From: an uncultured Clostridia bacterium
GTDB lineage: Bacteria; Bacillota; Clostridia; Christensenellales; UBA1242
Assembly: GCA_934747255.1 (NCBI GenBank)
Contig: CAKVGH010000003.1
Coordinates: 1 to 64,000 of the forward strand
DNA: 64,000 nt
Reading direction: 5' to 3'
Below, piece after piece: positions 35,102-44,811 of this stretch (its first letter is position 1; every line of letters begins with the position of its first letter). The translations under genes were made by a program, and so were the position numbers. The notes under the pieces are model-generated. The model saw only the letters and a list, made by a program, of their open reading frames with translations. It had not been told where the DNA came from and did not search any database.

Positions 35102-36802
35102 ATGCTTTCGGCGATATTTACATTTTTAACTGGTGTTGGAATTTTGCTTTTTGGCGTTAAATATATGGGGCAAAGTTTTGAAAAACTAGTTGGTGCTAAT
35201 TTTAGAAAAAAACTTAACAAATTTGCTGGCAATAGATTTTCAAGTTTTACTTTTGGAAATTTGTTGACATTTATTTTGCAAAGTTCAACGGCAACAACCG
35301 CTATGTTTGTTGGTTTTGCTGGTGCTGGAATCATATCGCTTTTTCAAGGAATAGGTTTGATAATTGGCTGTAATGTTGGAACGGCAGCTTCGTCCTTTAT
35401 TTTGATATTTGATAGTTTTAATGTTGTAGAAATTTTGGCGGGTTTTGTGTTTATTGGACTAATGGTAAAGATTTTTGCAAAATCGAATGAATTAGTTAAA
35501 AACATAGGCGATGCTTTGATAGGTTTTGGAATTTTGTTTGCAGGACTAATTTTAATTAGTAGTGCAACGGCAGTATTCAAAACTATTGACGGATTTGAAA
35601 ACTTTATTTTGGCATTTACAAATCCTGCTCTTTTAATATTTGTTGGAACTATTGTTTCAATGTTACTTCAAAGCAGTTGTGGAACGCTTGCAATTATAAT
35701 ACCACTACTTGCGACATCGTCAAGTGCAGGTATGAGTTTGGTTAGTGCAACTTATCTTATTATTGGACTTAACCTAGGTGCGTGCTTCACGCCGATTATT
35801 ATTAGTTTGTCAACAAATACAGACGGCAAAAGAGTGGCGTGGTTTCATTTAATATTCAATGTTATTGGTGCGATAATTTTTACACTCTTAACACTTTTGA
35901 CTCCTTGGGTTGATTGGCTCGGGGGACTCGTAAAAGACCCTGCGATATTTGTTTTGCTTGTAAATTTAATATTCAATTTGGTAACAGCGATGATTACTTT
36001 GCCACTTGCAAAACCACTATGCAGTTTAATGAAAATTTTGGTAAAACGAAGCAAAAAGGAAATTGAAAGCCCTTATACAATAAGAACAACCGAACTCGAC
36101 TCTCCAAATATTGCAATGAAAAAACTCAATTTTCAACTTAAAAAACTTTTGGAAGAATACAGCACTTGCTTTGATAGTTTAAGAGATTATGTTTTGGTTA
36201 ATGATACCAAAGTGCCAAAAAATCTAAATAAAAAGATTGCTAAATTAAAAGAAAATGCTGACATAATTTACTCAAACTCAATTAGAATTTCTGGTCTTAT
36301 AACTCATAATGACCAAAAAACAATTATTTTTGTTCACGAAACAATCAATAATTTTAGAGATATTTACGAAAACTATTCTTTGATTGTTGGCAATATGCTT
36401 CTAAACGATAAAAAAATTAGTTTTGGGTCAAGACGAAAGGAAAAATTGTCTTCTGCCTTTGATAAAATAAAGGTAATGTATAATTTGACCAGTGAAATTT
36501 TTGAAAACTTGTATGACGAAAATTCGTCTTACGATTGTGCTAACACTGTTCAAAAAATATTAGATTTATCCAACGAATTGTCATCGTTTAAGATGGAAGA
36601 TAAAAGATATGTCGTATCGTCACTTGCTCAAAAAAATCAAGTTACAAATTATTCAAATACAATGAATATCATCAATGAGATTGCTGACTTAAAAAATAGT
36701 TTAACGGATATGAGTGTTAATTCTTTGGGATTTTTTGACACAAAGGTGCAAACGCAAGAAGTTAGCGAAAAACAAGAAAATCAAGCAAAGGAGAGCGTGT
36801 AA
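35102..36802 (+). CDS. Na/Pi cotransporter family protein with PhoU-like domain
   Basis: 566 residues. The two inverted repeats of the family are visible: LQSSTATTAMFVGFAGAG (about 61-78) and LQSSCGTLAIIIPLLATS (about 189-206), with the QSS motifs that form the transport core, plus GCNVGTAAS and GLNLGACFTP. The last about 230 residues are helical and PhoU-like. The GGGGAAAAG site precedes the ATG. Its stop codon overlaps the pgk start by one base, coupling phosphate uptake to a phosphate-handling glycolytic gene. Confidence 0.9.
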   Translation: MLSAIFTFLTGVGILLFGVKYMGQSFEKLVGANFRKKLNKFAGNRFSSFTFGNLLTFILQSSTATTAMFVGFAGAGIISLFQGIGLIIGCNVGTAASSFILIFDSFNVVEILAGFVFIGLMVKIFAKSNELVKNIGDALIGFGILFAGLILISSATAVFKTIDGFENFILAFTNPALLIFVGTIVSMLLQSSCGTLAIIIPLLATSSSAGMSLVSATYLIIGLNLGACFTPIIISLSTNTDGKRVAWFHLIFNVIGAIIFTLLTLLTPWVDWLGGLVKDPAIFVLLVNLIFNLVTAMITLPLAKPLCSLMKILVKRSKKEIESPYTIRTTELDSPNIAMKKLNFQLKKLLEEYSTCFDSLRDYVLVNDTKVPKNLNKKIAKLKENADIIYSNSIRISGLITHNDQKTIIFVHETINNFRDIYENYSLIVGNMLLNDKKISFGSRRKEKLSSAFDKIKVMYNLTSEIFENLYDENSSYDCANTVQKILDLSNELSSFKMEDKRYVVSSLAQKNQVTNYSNTMNIINEIADLKNSLTDMSVNSLGFFDTKVQTQEVSEKQENQAKESV

Positions 36803-37998
36803 TGAAAAAAACAATAGAAGATTTTGATTTTTATCAAAAAAGAGTAATGGTTAGGGTTGATTTTAATGTTCCTATGAAAGACGGAAAAATTTTGAATGAC
36901 ACAAGAATTGTGGAAGCCTTGCCAACAATAAAATTTTTACTCGGTAATAGTGCCAAAGTTATTTTGGTTTCGCATTTAGGTAGACCAGACGGGGAAGTTA
37001 AAAAAGAGTTTTCGCTAAAACCTGTTTTTGAACATCTTAAAACACTTTTGCCAACAGTTAAAATGAGTTTAAGCACAAATTTTGACTTTGAAAAACTAAA
37101 AGAACAAACATTATCAATGCAACCCGGCGAAATTATGATGCTTGAGAATATTAGATTTTTGAAAGGCGAAGAAGAAAATGACGAAGCATTATCAAAAAAC
37201 TTGGCATCGCTAGCAGATTACTTTGTAATGGACGCTTTTGGTACAGCACATAGAAAGCATTGTTCAACTTACGGTGTAGCAAAATTTTTGCCATCTTGTA
37301 TGGGTAAGTTAATGCAAAGAGAAATTGAAATTTTTGATGAAGCATTAAACAATCCACAAAGACCACTTGTTGCAGTATTAGGCGGGGCAAAAATAGGCGA
37401 TAAAATTACAATGACTGAAAATTTACTTTCAAAAGTAAACACTTTGCTTATAGGTGGTGGTATGTGCTTTACCTTTATCAAAGCATTAAAGGGTAATGTG
37501 GGAAAATCGCTTGTTGATGATGAAAAACTAGATTTTTGTTACAATGTAATAAAATCGGCAATTAAAAACAAGGTTAGAATTGTCTTGCCAGTTGATTTTG
37601 TTTGTGCGAAATCTCTTGATGATTATGGTGAAGTAAAGGTGCTTAAAACAAGCCGTATTGAGCCAGACCTTATGGGGTTAGACATAGGTCCAAAGACAGT
37701 AAAACTCTTTGGAAAATATATCAAAAAAGCACGCACTTTAGTTTGGAATGGACCTATGGGGGCTTATGAGTTTGAGCCATTTGAAAATGGTACAAAACAG
37801 GTTGCCGAGTTGATTGCTCAAAACAAAAAATGTAAGGCTATTGTTGGTGGCGGAGATGTTGTATCTGCGATTAAAAAGTTTGATTTAGAAAGCGGATTTT
37901 ACCATATTTCAACAGGCGGTGGCGCAAGTTTGAAGTTGCTTGAAGGCAAAACACTTTGTGCTTATGATGTACTTGCTGATGCAGACGAAGACAAATAA
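36802..37998 (+). CDS. pgk: Phosphoglycerate kinase
   Basis: Glycolytic enzyme forming ATP from 1,3-bisphosphoglycerate. VMVRVDFNVPMKDG, LVSHLGRPDG, and the C-terminal GGGDVVSAIKKF / HISTGGGASLKLLEGK nucleotide site are diagnostic. 398 residues. AAGGAG precedes the ATG within the end of the transporter gene. First of a glycolytic set pgk-tpiA-gpmI; gap and eno are not in the window. Confidence 0.97.
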   Translation: MKKTIEDFDFYQKRVMVRVDFNVPMKDGKILNDTRIVEALPTIKFLLGNSAKVILVSHLGRPDGEVKKEFSLKPVFEHLKTLLPTVKMSLSTNFDFEKLKEQTLSMQPGEIMMLENIRFLKGEEENDEALSKNLASLADYFVMDAFGTAHRKHCSTYGVAKFLPSCMGKLMQREIEIFDEALNNPQRPLVAVLGGAKIGDKITMTENLLSKVNTLLIGGGMCFTFIKALKGNVGKSLVDDEKLDFCYNVIKSAIKNKVRIVLPVDFVCAKSLDDYGEVKVLKTSRIEPDLMGLDIGPKTVKLFGKYIKKARTLVWNGPMGAYEFEPFENGTKQVAELIAQNKKCKAIVGGGDVVSAIKKFDLESGFYHISTGGGASLKLLEGKTLCAYDVLADADEDK

Positions 37999-38141
37999 TT
38001 TGGGTAGTATTTTAACCTATTTCTATAATCAACTGATTTTAACTTTTAGTGTGAAAATTTTGTGTTAAAGTTAATTAAAAAATAGAAATTGAGTAAGATT
38101 TATAAAAAGTTTTAATTCTTTAATTAAAAAAGGAGAAAAAA

Positions 38142-38837
38142 GTGGCAAATAAAGATTTTATTTTAGCGTTTAATTTCAAAAGCAATTTGGTAGATAAAAG
38201 CTATCTTGAACAAATTAAAAAAAACAAAAATATGATATTTTTCCCATCAATGCTTCAAGTGGAGAGTTTTATTCAAAGTGGGGTGAATACTGGCTGTCAA
38301 GATGTTTCACTCTTAAATCAAAACTGTACTGGAGAAATTACCGTGAGTATGCTAAAAAATGACGAAGTAAGGTATTGTATAGTCGGTCACAGCGAAAGGA
38401 GAAAATTCCTTTTAGAAAAGGGTGCTTTGCTTGCGAGAAAAATTGGCGAATTGATTGATTATGATATTACCCCAGTACTTTGTATTGGCGAAGCGGAAAA
38501 AATGGATTTTGACAAAACAAAAGAGTTTTTGGCAAACCAAATTGATGAAATAAATCAGTTTTTTGACAACTTTGATATTTTTCAACGAGAAATTATTTTG
38601 GCTTACGAGCCAGTTTTTGCGATAGGCAGTGGACAGGCGTGCGATAAAGACCATATCAAACTTGTTGTGGACTTTTTGAAAGAAAACTACAATTTTAGTA
38701 AAGTATTATATGGCGGTAGTGTTAATGAAACTAACTGCGAAGAACTATCTCAAATTGATTGTCTTGATGGCTTTTTGATTGGCGGAGCAAGTTTGAATAG
38801 TGAAAAAGTTAATGAAATTTCAAAAAAGGTAGGTTAA
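38142..38837 (+). CDS. tpiA: Triosephosphate isomerase
   Basis: Interconverts DHAP and glyceraldehyde-3-phosphate. Catalytic residues present: Lys13 (FNFKSN), His83 (VGHSERR), Glu156 (AYEPVFAIGSG). The usual NWKMN and AYEPVWAIGTG are altered to NFKSN and AYEPVFAIGSG, and the protein is shorter (231 versus about 250 residues), with missing loop segments before residue 60, so it is a divergent but apparently competent TIM. GTG start with AGGAG upstream; 1 base separates it from gpmI. Confidence 0.93.
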   Translation: MANKDFILAFNFKSNLVDKSYLEQIKKNKNMIFFPSMLQVESFIQSGVNTGCQDVSLLNQNCTGEITVSMLKNDEVRYCIVGHSERRKFLLEKGALLARKIGELIDYDITPVLCIGEAEKMDFDKTKEFLANQIDEINQFFDNFDIFQREIILAYEPVFAIGSGQACDKDHIKLVVDFLKENYNFSKVLYGGSVNETNCEELSQIDCLDGFLIGGASLNSEKVNEISKKVG

Positions 38838-38838
38838 A

Positions 38839-40368
38839 ATGGACAAAAAAGTTGCACTTATTGTGCTTGATGGTTTTGGATATTCAAAAAAAGTTGACGG
38901 CAATGCTGTAATGCACGCAAAAATGCCGTTTTACAATAAATTGTTAGAAAGTTATCCACATAGTTTTCTTCGTGCAAGCGGAAAATTTGTTGGCTTAAAG
39001 AGTGGACAAATGGGTAACAGCGAAACGGGACACATGAACATTGGTGCAGGTAGGATTGTTTCGCAAGACCTAACAAGAATTGATAACTCAATCAGTAGTG
39101 GTGAGATTTATTCAAACAAAGTTTTGATTGACTTTTTTGATAAAATTAAATCAAAAAATGGAAGTGTAAATTTTGTGGGATTGCTTTCCAACGGCGGTGT
39201 ACACGGTCATATTGACCACTTGTTAGCACTTGTAAAAATGGCAAAAAAGGTGGGAGTAAAAAATGCATTTATTCACATAATTACCGATGGTAGAGATGTT
39301 GATATGCATTCGGGCGTAGGTTTTGTTAGAGAACTTGAAAAGTTCATTCAAGATAACAACTATGGCAAAATTGCGTCTATTCAAGGCAGATTTTATGCTA
39401 TGGATAGAGATAGAAAGTACAATTACACTTTGGAAGCATACAACGCAATTATAAACGCAAAAGGCGTAGAAATTTTAGACCCAATAAAATATTTGAAAGA
39501 TAGTTATAAGCAAAATATAACTGACGAGTTTATTGTTCCAGCGGTAGTAATGAATGATGAACAACCTGCTTGCAAGTTTGATAACAATACTGATGGCATA
39601 CTCTTTTATAATTTTAGAAAAGATAGAACTAAACAGTTGACACAAGCCTTTATTCAAAAAGATTTTAGTGAGTTTGAAGTTCCTTTTAGAGTAAAAAATT
39701 TTGTTTCTATGACAAGTTATGGCAATTTTGATTGTCCTGTTGTGTTTGAAAGTCACATTGTTAAAAATGCAGTAGTTGGAGTTTTAAGCGATAACGGAAA
39801 GCGCATAGGAAAATTTAGCGAACCAACAAAATTTCCGCACGTAACATACTTTCTAAATGGCGGAAGGGAAGAACCTTTCAAAAATGAATTTTGGTACAAT
39901 GTTCCTGCAAAAAATGTTAGAACATTTGACGAAGCACCCGAAATGAGTGCTATCGAAGTGGCTCAGGAAGTAGTTAAACGCACAGAAGAAAAGAAATTTG
40001 ATTTTATTATGGTAAATTTGCCAAACTGCGATATGGTTGGTCATACTGGAAATTATAATGCTACAATCAAGGCGGTTGAAACGGTAGATAAGGCTCTAAA
40101 AATAATGGTAGAGAGTCTTACAAAACAAGGCTACGATATTTTAATAACAGCCGACCACGGCAATGCAGAACAAATGATTTATCGTGGCAAAGTTTGTACA
40201 ACGCACTCTAATAACCCAGTTAGGCTTGTATATGTTGGCAAAGATTATAACCACATTAAAAACGGCACTTTGGTAGATTTATCGCCAACAATTCTTTCTC
40301 TCTTTAACATTCCATACCCAAAAGAATATACGGGCAAATGTTTGCTTTGCAATGTAAAACATAAATAA
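38839..40368 (+). CDS. gpmI: 2,3-bisphosphoglycerate-independent phosphoglycerate mutase
   Basis: Dimanganese alkaline-phosphatase-superfamily mutase. IVLDGFG (8-14) with metal Asp11, catalytic Ser61 in GQMGNSETGH, HGHIDHL, ITDGRDVD, FYNFRKDRTKQL, and the C-terminal metal sites NLPNCDMVGHTGN and TADHGNAEQM. 509 residues, full length. AGGTTAAA precedes the ATG at the tpiA end. Confidence 0.97.
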   Translation: MDKKVALIVLDGFGYSKKVDGNAVMHAKMPFYNKLLESYPHSFLRASGKFVGLKSGQMGNSETGHMNIGAGRIVSQDLTRIDNSISSGEIYSNKVLIDFFDKIKSKNGSVNFVGLLSNGGVHGHIDHLLALVKMAKKVGVKNAFIHIITDGRDVDMHSGVGFVRELEKFIQDNNYGKIASIQGRFYAMDRDRKYNYTLEAYNAIINAKGVEILDPIKYLKDSYKQNITDEFIVPAVVMNDEQPACKFDNNTDGILFYNFRKDRTKQLTQAFIQKDFSEFEVPFRVKNFVSMTSYGNFDCPVVFESHIVKNAVVGVLSDNGKRIGKFSEPTKFPHVTYFLNGGREEPFKNEFWYNVPAKNVRTFDEAPEMSAIEVAQEVVKRTEEKKFDFIMVNLPNCDMVGHTGNYNATIKAVETVDKALKIMVESLTKQGYDILITADHGNAEQMIYRGKVCTTHSNNPVRLVYVGKDYNHIKNGTLVDLSPTILSLFNIPYPKEYTGKCLLCNVKHK

Positions 40369-40482
40369 AATTTTGACTAACAACCATTAAAAATAATTAA
40401 AAAATTTGCAAAGAGCAAAAATAAAAGTAAACTTAATTAAGATAAAACTTTTTATTTTAGCAATCAAAAATTTGTAACTATA

Positions 40483-40511
40483 TTGACAAAATGTTATTTG
40501 TGTTATAAAAT
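40483..40511 (+). promoter_or_regulatory. Sigma-A promoter of the small membrane protein gene
   Basis: TTGACA (40483), 17-base spacer, TAAAAT (40506). Confidence 0.7.
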
Positions 40512-40528
40512 AATAACAGGAGATAAAT

Positions 40529-40747
40529 ATGTTATTAAACTTTTTTAATGATGTTTTGAATACATTGGTTAGAAACCTAGATATGAAAGTGAGAATTATC
40601 ATATCATTTATTTTTGCTTTTCTTGCAATTTACTGTCTTGTGTTTAGTATTAGAAAGAAAAATGATAAAGCACCTTTAAGTTTGGGTTGGTTTATATTAT
40701 TCTTCTTATTTTTAGGAATTAGCGTTGTTTATGTTTTGCCAATTTAG
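40529..40747 (+). CDS. Small two-helix membrane protein (72 aa)
   Basis: Two hydrophobic segments (about 23-42 and 52-71) separated by a short charged loop (SIRKKNDKAPLSLGW). AGGAGATAAAT precedes the ATG; own promoter and terminator. No family recognised. Confidence 0.7.
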   Translation: MLLNFFNDVLNTLVRNLDMKVRIIISFIFAFLAIYCLVFSIRKKNDKAPLSLGWFILFFLFLGISVVYVLPI

Positions 40748-40807
40748 TAAGCATTAGACACAAAAATAAGAGTAGGCTAAAATTTCATATCTTTTGAACT
40801 AGAAAAA

Positions 40808-40846
40808 ACAAGGAGTAATACTTTTATGGTATTACTCCTTTTTTAG
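40808..40846 (+). terminator. Terminator of the small membrane protein gene
   Basis: AAGGAGTAATA / TATTACTCCTT perfect 11-bp stem with T6. Confidence 0.85.
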
Positions 40847-41029
40847 TTTCAAATATTAAATTTTTTATCAGTTTTATTATAAGTTAAATTTAGTTAACAT
40901 AAAGTTGCTGTTAAAAAATTACTAATGCAAAAATATTTAGAACAATTAAGCATTTTGAAACTAGTGATACAGATTTGTATATTTGACATTTTGGCAATCT
41001 AGTGTTATATGTTTAATTAAGGAGATTGT

Positions 41030-41620
41030 ATGGAATCAAAATGGGAAACAAATTATTTATGTCCAATATGCAAAAAACATCAATTTAGTGACAGTTTTGA
41101 AATTTGTCCTATTTGTTTTTGGGAAAATGATGGTTATCAATTTGACAATCCTAATTATTATGGTGGAGCAATTAATTTATGTTTTAATGACTACAAGAGA
41201 AGGTGGGAAAAGTTATCAAATATAATGCCAGTGCTTATGAAAAAATATAAAGTTTCTAAAACTAACTTGTCACACTGGGAATATGACCAATTATTTGTTC
41301 CAAGAGAAAATATTAAAGAATTTGTAAGTTTTTTGACTGTACAAAGAATTGGTATAGATTTGAGTTTTTATAATGTTTGTGAAAAATATGGATATGACAA
41401 AATGACATTTGTTGGTATTCCTTTTTTACAAGATGACTCAATTGAAGGCGGAAATCTTGAAGCATTAAATATTATATTTAGTAAAAATCCAATTTACACT
41501 TGTCAAAAGCATAACCTAAAACAATTGTTAGAAATTTTAGGACAAAGCACTAATGTTCAAAAAATATGGGAAGAATTAACTCCTTATATATGCATAGAGC
41601 CAAATCCAAAAGAATTTTAA
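41030..41620 (+). CDS. CPCC-type cysteine-rich protein
   Basis: 196 residues. The first 50 carry a zinc-ribbon-like module, CPICKKHQFSDSFEICPICF then WENDG, matching the Cys-rich CPCC domain (CPCC...EICPVCxWEDD) found in many bacteria, often in polymorphic-toxin immunity contexts. The remaining about 140 residues are hydrophilic and unrecognised. AAGGAG precedes the ATG. No toxin gene is adjacent here. Confidence 0.75.
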   Translation: MESKWETNYLCPICKKHQFSDSFEICPICFWENDGYQFDNPNYYGGAINLCFNDYKRRWEKLSNIMPVLMKKYKVSKTNLSHWEYDQLFVPRENIKEFVSFLTVQRIGIDLSFYNVCEKYGYDKMTFVGIPFLQDDSIEGGNLEALNIIFSKNPIYTCQKHNLKQLLEILGQSTNVQKIWEELTPYICIEPNPKEF

Positions 41621-41741
41621 TAAAAAATGAAAATATAATCTTTTTGCGGTTTTATTTTGTATTTTATATAAAACTTTTGCTAAGAATAAAAATATATCTT
41701 AATTTTTGTAACAAAGTATAATTTGTTTTATCTGTTGAATA

Positions 41742-41780
41742 AAAAAACGCCTTAACTTATTATAATTAAGGTGTTTTTTA
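41742..41780. terminator. Bidirectional terminator
   Basis: ACGCCTTAA / TTAAGGTGT stem flanked by A-run and T-run, between the convergent CPCC and patatin genes. Confidence 0.8.
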
Positions 41781-41838
41781 TTATGTTAATTACAAAATAG
41801 AGCAGTTTGGTGATTTAATAAAAGTTGTTGTAAATAAA

Positions 41839-42693
41839 CTATGCTTCCAATGTTTCCTTTTCGTCAAGAATTTGTTGTTTATTCTTTTTGAAAAGTTTTG
41901 ACCAAAAGCCTACTGGTTTAACAAGTCCCAAAAGTTCCTTGATTTCTGGCATACGCTTTTTTGCTTCCTTGTAGCCAATATCAATCATTTCTAGGTAGCC
42001 GTCCATACTTGTGCTTTTGAATTTTTTCAAATCTGGCTCAATAACTAAATCGGAAAAAATTTTGCCATTAACCGCATTACTTTTCATAACAATTCCAAGA
42101 CTTGCGGATAGTATATCCAATAATTTTGTACTGCTTGTGCCTTCGCCACGAGTGTGGTTGACATCGACAGATATTACCACTTTGCACCCATCTTTTCTAA
42201 CAACATCGGCAGGAATTGTGTTTTGCAAACCGCCATCTGCTAGTCTGTATGTATCAATTTCGACTGGCTTAAAAAATCCCGGAACGGCACAACTTGCAGC
42301 GACAGATTTTGCAACATTGCCGGCTCTTAAATGGACTTCTTTGCCTGTTATCAAATCTACTGCAACAGCGGTGAAGGGTAGTTTGAGTTCGTCAAAATGC
42401 ACATCGCCAACTGCACCTTTTATTATGTTTTCAATTCCATCTGTTTCACTAGGCATAAAGAATAAGCCCTTTTTTATGTCCTTTGGTCTTATAGTTTTGG
42501 CTACATTTTCCATTTCGGTAGCGGTTAAGCCGTAGGCATAGAGTGCAGCAACAATACTGCCTGCGCTTGTTCCAGAAACTTCATCAAAAATAATTCCTTC
42601 TTCTTCAAACGCTTTTAATACTCCAATGTGAGCAAAACCCCTTGCACCACCGCCACCGAGTGCCAAGCCAAGTTTATATTTGTTCTTATTCAT
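41839..42693 (-). CDS. Patatin-like phospholipase family protein
   Basis: 284 residues, alpha/beta patatin fold of the RssA/YchK type. Oxyanion loop GGGGARG at 13-19, nucleophile Ser43 in GTSAG, catalytic Asp153 in LADGG. Probably a cytoplasmic serine lipid acyl hydrolase. ATG 42693 is chosen because AAAGG lies about 9 bases upstream; the longer frame to 42750 adds 19 residues without a ribosome binding site. Confidence 0.92.
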   Translation of the reverse strand: MNKNKYKLGLALGGGGARGFAHIGVLKAFEEEGIIFDEVSGTSAGSIVAALYAYGLTATEMENVAKTIRPKDIKKGLFFMPSETDGIENIIKGAVGDVHFDELKLPFTAVAVDLITGKEVHLRAGNVAKSVAASCAVPGFFKPVEIDTYRLADGGLQNTIPADVVRKDGCKVVISVDVNHTRGEGTSSTKLLDILSASLGIVMKSNAVNGKIFSDLVIEPDLKKFKSTSMDGYLEMIDIGYKEAKKRMPEIKELLGLVKPVGFWSKLFKKNKQQILDEKETLEA

Positions 42694-42795
42694 ATTCTTT
42701 ACCTTTCTCTTTCTTCTAAAAAAAAATCCCATAACATTATTATATAACAAATTTTGATTAAAACAATATCTTTTTGCAAAATTTTTTTCTAATGT

Positions 42796-42823
42796 TTGAC
42801 ATTATTTTCAAATTCCTTATAAA
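42796..42823 (+). promoter_or_regulatory. Promoter of the MBL-fold gene
   Basis: TTGACA (42796) and TATAAA (42818) with a 16-base spacer. Confidence 0.65.
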
Positions 42824-42844
42824 ATATATTGGATTGGAGATATT

Positions 42845-44107
42845 ATGGCAAAATCAAAAACAAAATCAAAAAGTAAAATTTATTTTAGTCTAGCAAGGAT
42901 TCTAACATTTTTAATTTTGTCTGCAATCGTTATTGGTTGTGGACTTGTTTACAAACCACAAATAGAAAGTTTGTTTGGTGGAAAGGAAATTTCATCTAAC
43001 CAAAATTCCATTGATTACGATGGACTGGTAGTCCACTATATTGATGTAGGTCAAGCAGACTGTATTTTTATTGAACTGCCAGACGGCAAAACAATGTTGA
43101 TTGATGCAGGCGATACCGACGGCACAAAGCAAATGACAACTTACATAGACGATAATATATTTAACAGAATTACAGATAAGAAAATTGATTATTGTTTGCT
43201 CACTCATAGTGATTCCGACCACTGTGGCGGAATGGCAACAATCTTTGCAAAGTATCAAGTAAACAATGTTTTTAGACCACAAATTTATGTAAACGAAACC
43301 GATAAACTTAAAGACGAAAACAGTCCAGCCGAAGTAGAATACAAAAACACAATAGTGTATTCGAAAACTATATCGGCTATGTATAACGAGCCAAATTGTA
43401 ATGTGTATTTTACAACAGCAACTTTAATGAACACCACTCAAAAAATTTGTGGTGCAGGTGGAGATGATTATTACGAATTTTACTTTTATACACCAACAAA
43501 AAATAGTTATAAAAAAGTTAATGATTACTCACCAATAATGACGCTAACATATAAAGGCAAAGTTTTGATGTTTACAGGTGACGCTACTACAACTGTTGAG
43601 AGTGAAGCACTAGAACAAACACTTCCAAAAGTTGATGTCTTGAAAGTTGGTCATCACGGTTCAACAACAAGTAGTGGTAAAACATTTTTGAAAAAGATTT
43701 TACCAACATATTCGGTTATTCAAGTAGGAAAAGATAATTCTTATGGTCACCCAAAACAAGTAATTTTGCAAAGACTTAATGAGATAAATTCTCAAGTGTA
43801 TAGAACTGACGAAAACGGCACTGTTATTGCAAATGTTTCTCAAAATGGAAATTTAATAATTTTGTGTGTAAAAGCAAGCAAATTTAATGTTATATATTTG
43901 ATAATTGGTCTTGAATTAGTTTTGGTATACTTTTGTTTTGCAGTGAGATATAATTCTTCTAACAAAACCAACAATAATACTACTGTATTAGAAGTTAATG
44001 ACAATATGAGCCAATCAAAATCGGTTAAAAATTCAGCTAAAAAAAGTACTAAAACTACAACTAAAAAGACTACAAAAACAAACGCTAAAACTCAAACTAA
44101 AAGATAG
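42845..44107 (+). CDS. Membrane-anchored ComEC-like metallo-beta-lactamase-fold hydrolase
   Basis: 420 residues. Basic N-terminus plus membrane helix (about 17-36), then an MBL domain resembling the C-terminal domain of ComEC: VHYIDVGQADCIFIELPDGK, metal motif HSDSDH at 121-126, FTGDAT, and VGHHGSTTSS. A second hydrophobic segment (about 346-368) is followed by a Lys/Thr-rich tail of about 50 residues. Extracellular nuclease or phosphodiesterase activity is inferred from the family; it lacks the ComEC channel. Confidence 0.85.
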   Translation: MAKSKTKSKSKIYFSLARILTFLILSAIVIGCGLVYKPQIESLFGGKEISSNQNSIDYDGLVVHYIDVGQADCIFIELPDGKTMLIDAGDTDGTKQMTTYIDDNIFNRITDKKIDYCLLTHSDSDHCGGMATIFAKYQVNNVFRPQIYVNETDKLKDENSPAEVEYKNTIVYSKTISAMYNEPNCNVYFTTATLMNTTQKICGAGGDDYYEFYFYTPTKNSYKKVNDYSPIMTLTYKGKVLMFTGDATTTVESEALEQTLPKVDVLKVGHHGSTTSSGKTFLKKILPTYSVIQVGKDNSYGHPKQVILQRLNEINSQVYRTDENGTVIANVSQNGNLIILCVKASKFNVIYLIIGLELVLVYFCFAVRYNSSNKTNNNTTVLEVNDNMSQSKSVKNSAKKSTKTTTKKTTKTNAKTQTKR

Positions 44108-44171
44108 TTTTCGGTTGATTTAATTAAGTAGTAAGTTTTATTATAAAAAAATATTTGTAAATCATATAAAT

Positions 44172-44210
44172 AAAAAGAAAGGTGTTAAATGACATCTTTC
44201 TTTGTTTTTC
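44172..44210 (+). terminator. Terminator after the MBL-fold gene
   Basis: AAAGAAAGGTGT / ACATCTTTCTTT stem with T5. Confidence 0.75.
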
Positions 44211-44299
44211 ATACTAAAAATATTGCTTTTAGTGATATTTTGTTGGTAAAAAAATAATAAAATGTTATTATTTGGTAAACAAGATAAAGGGAGTAACAT

Positions 44300-44803
44300 T
44301 TGAAAAAGAACATAACGATTATTTGTTTGTCAAACGAATATAAAAAAAATATCGCTAAACAACTGGCACTTGAACTTGATATGTTTTATGCTGACATAAA
44401 TGACATTATGGAGTATAACTTAATCAATAGTGAAATGCTAGAAAAAGCAGGACAGCAATATTATGACGAAAACGAAGCAAAGACTATTAAAACAGTATCA
44501 GGGTATGACGATACAATTTTGACTCTAAATTTGTCTACCTTAAATAAAAGTAATTATTTAGACATAATAAAACAAAATAGTTTAATAATATATATTAGAT
44601 TAGACTTTGAAACCTTTATGAATTTGAATAAGGCGGAGAACTCAAAAGCACTTGTTAAGATTAACGAAATAGCATTTGACGACAGAGATAAACTTATTTC
44701 TAATTTCGCTGATATTATTGTTGAAAACAAGTATATTGATGTTACTCGAACAATAAAGCAAATTATAGAAGGCATTGAAAAGTTTTTTTATAAAAAAAAT
44801 TAG
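44300..44803 (+). CDS. Degenerate shikimate-kinase-like protein
   Basis: 167 residues, TTG start with AGGGAG upstream. Secondary-structure order and landmarks follow shikimate kinase: beta-1 ITIICL, helix KKNIAKQLALELDMFYADIN, then LEKAGQQYYDENEAKTIK in place of GExxFRxxE, IIYIRL, and FADIIVENKYIDVTRTIKQI. The Walker A GxxGxGKS is replaced by LSNEYKKN and the GGG shikimate site by LNL, so kinase activity is very unlikely. It is 8 bases upstream of transketolase and probably co-transcribed. Confidence 0.6.
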   Translation: MKKNITIICLSNEYKKNIAKQLALELDMFYADINDIMEYNLINSEMLEKAGQQYYDENEAKTIKTVSGYDDTILTLNLSTLNKSNYLDIIKQNSLIIYIRLDFETFMNLNKAENSKALVKINEIAFDDRDKLISNFADIIVENKYIDVTRTIKQIIEGIEKFFYKKN

Positions 44804-44811
44804 GAGAACTT

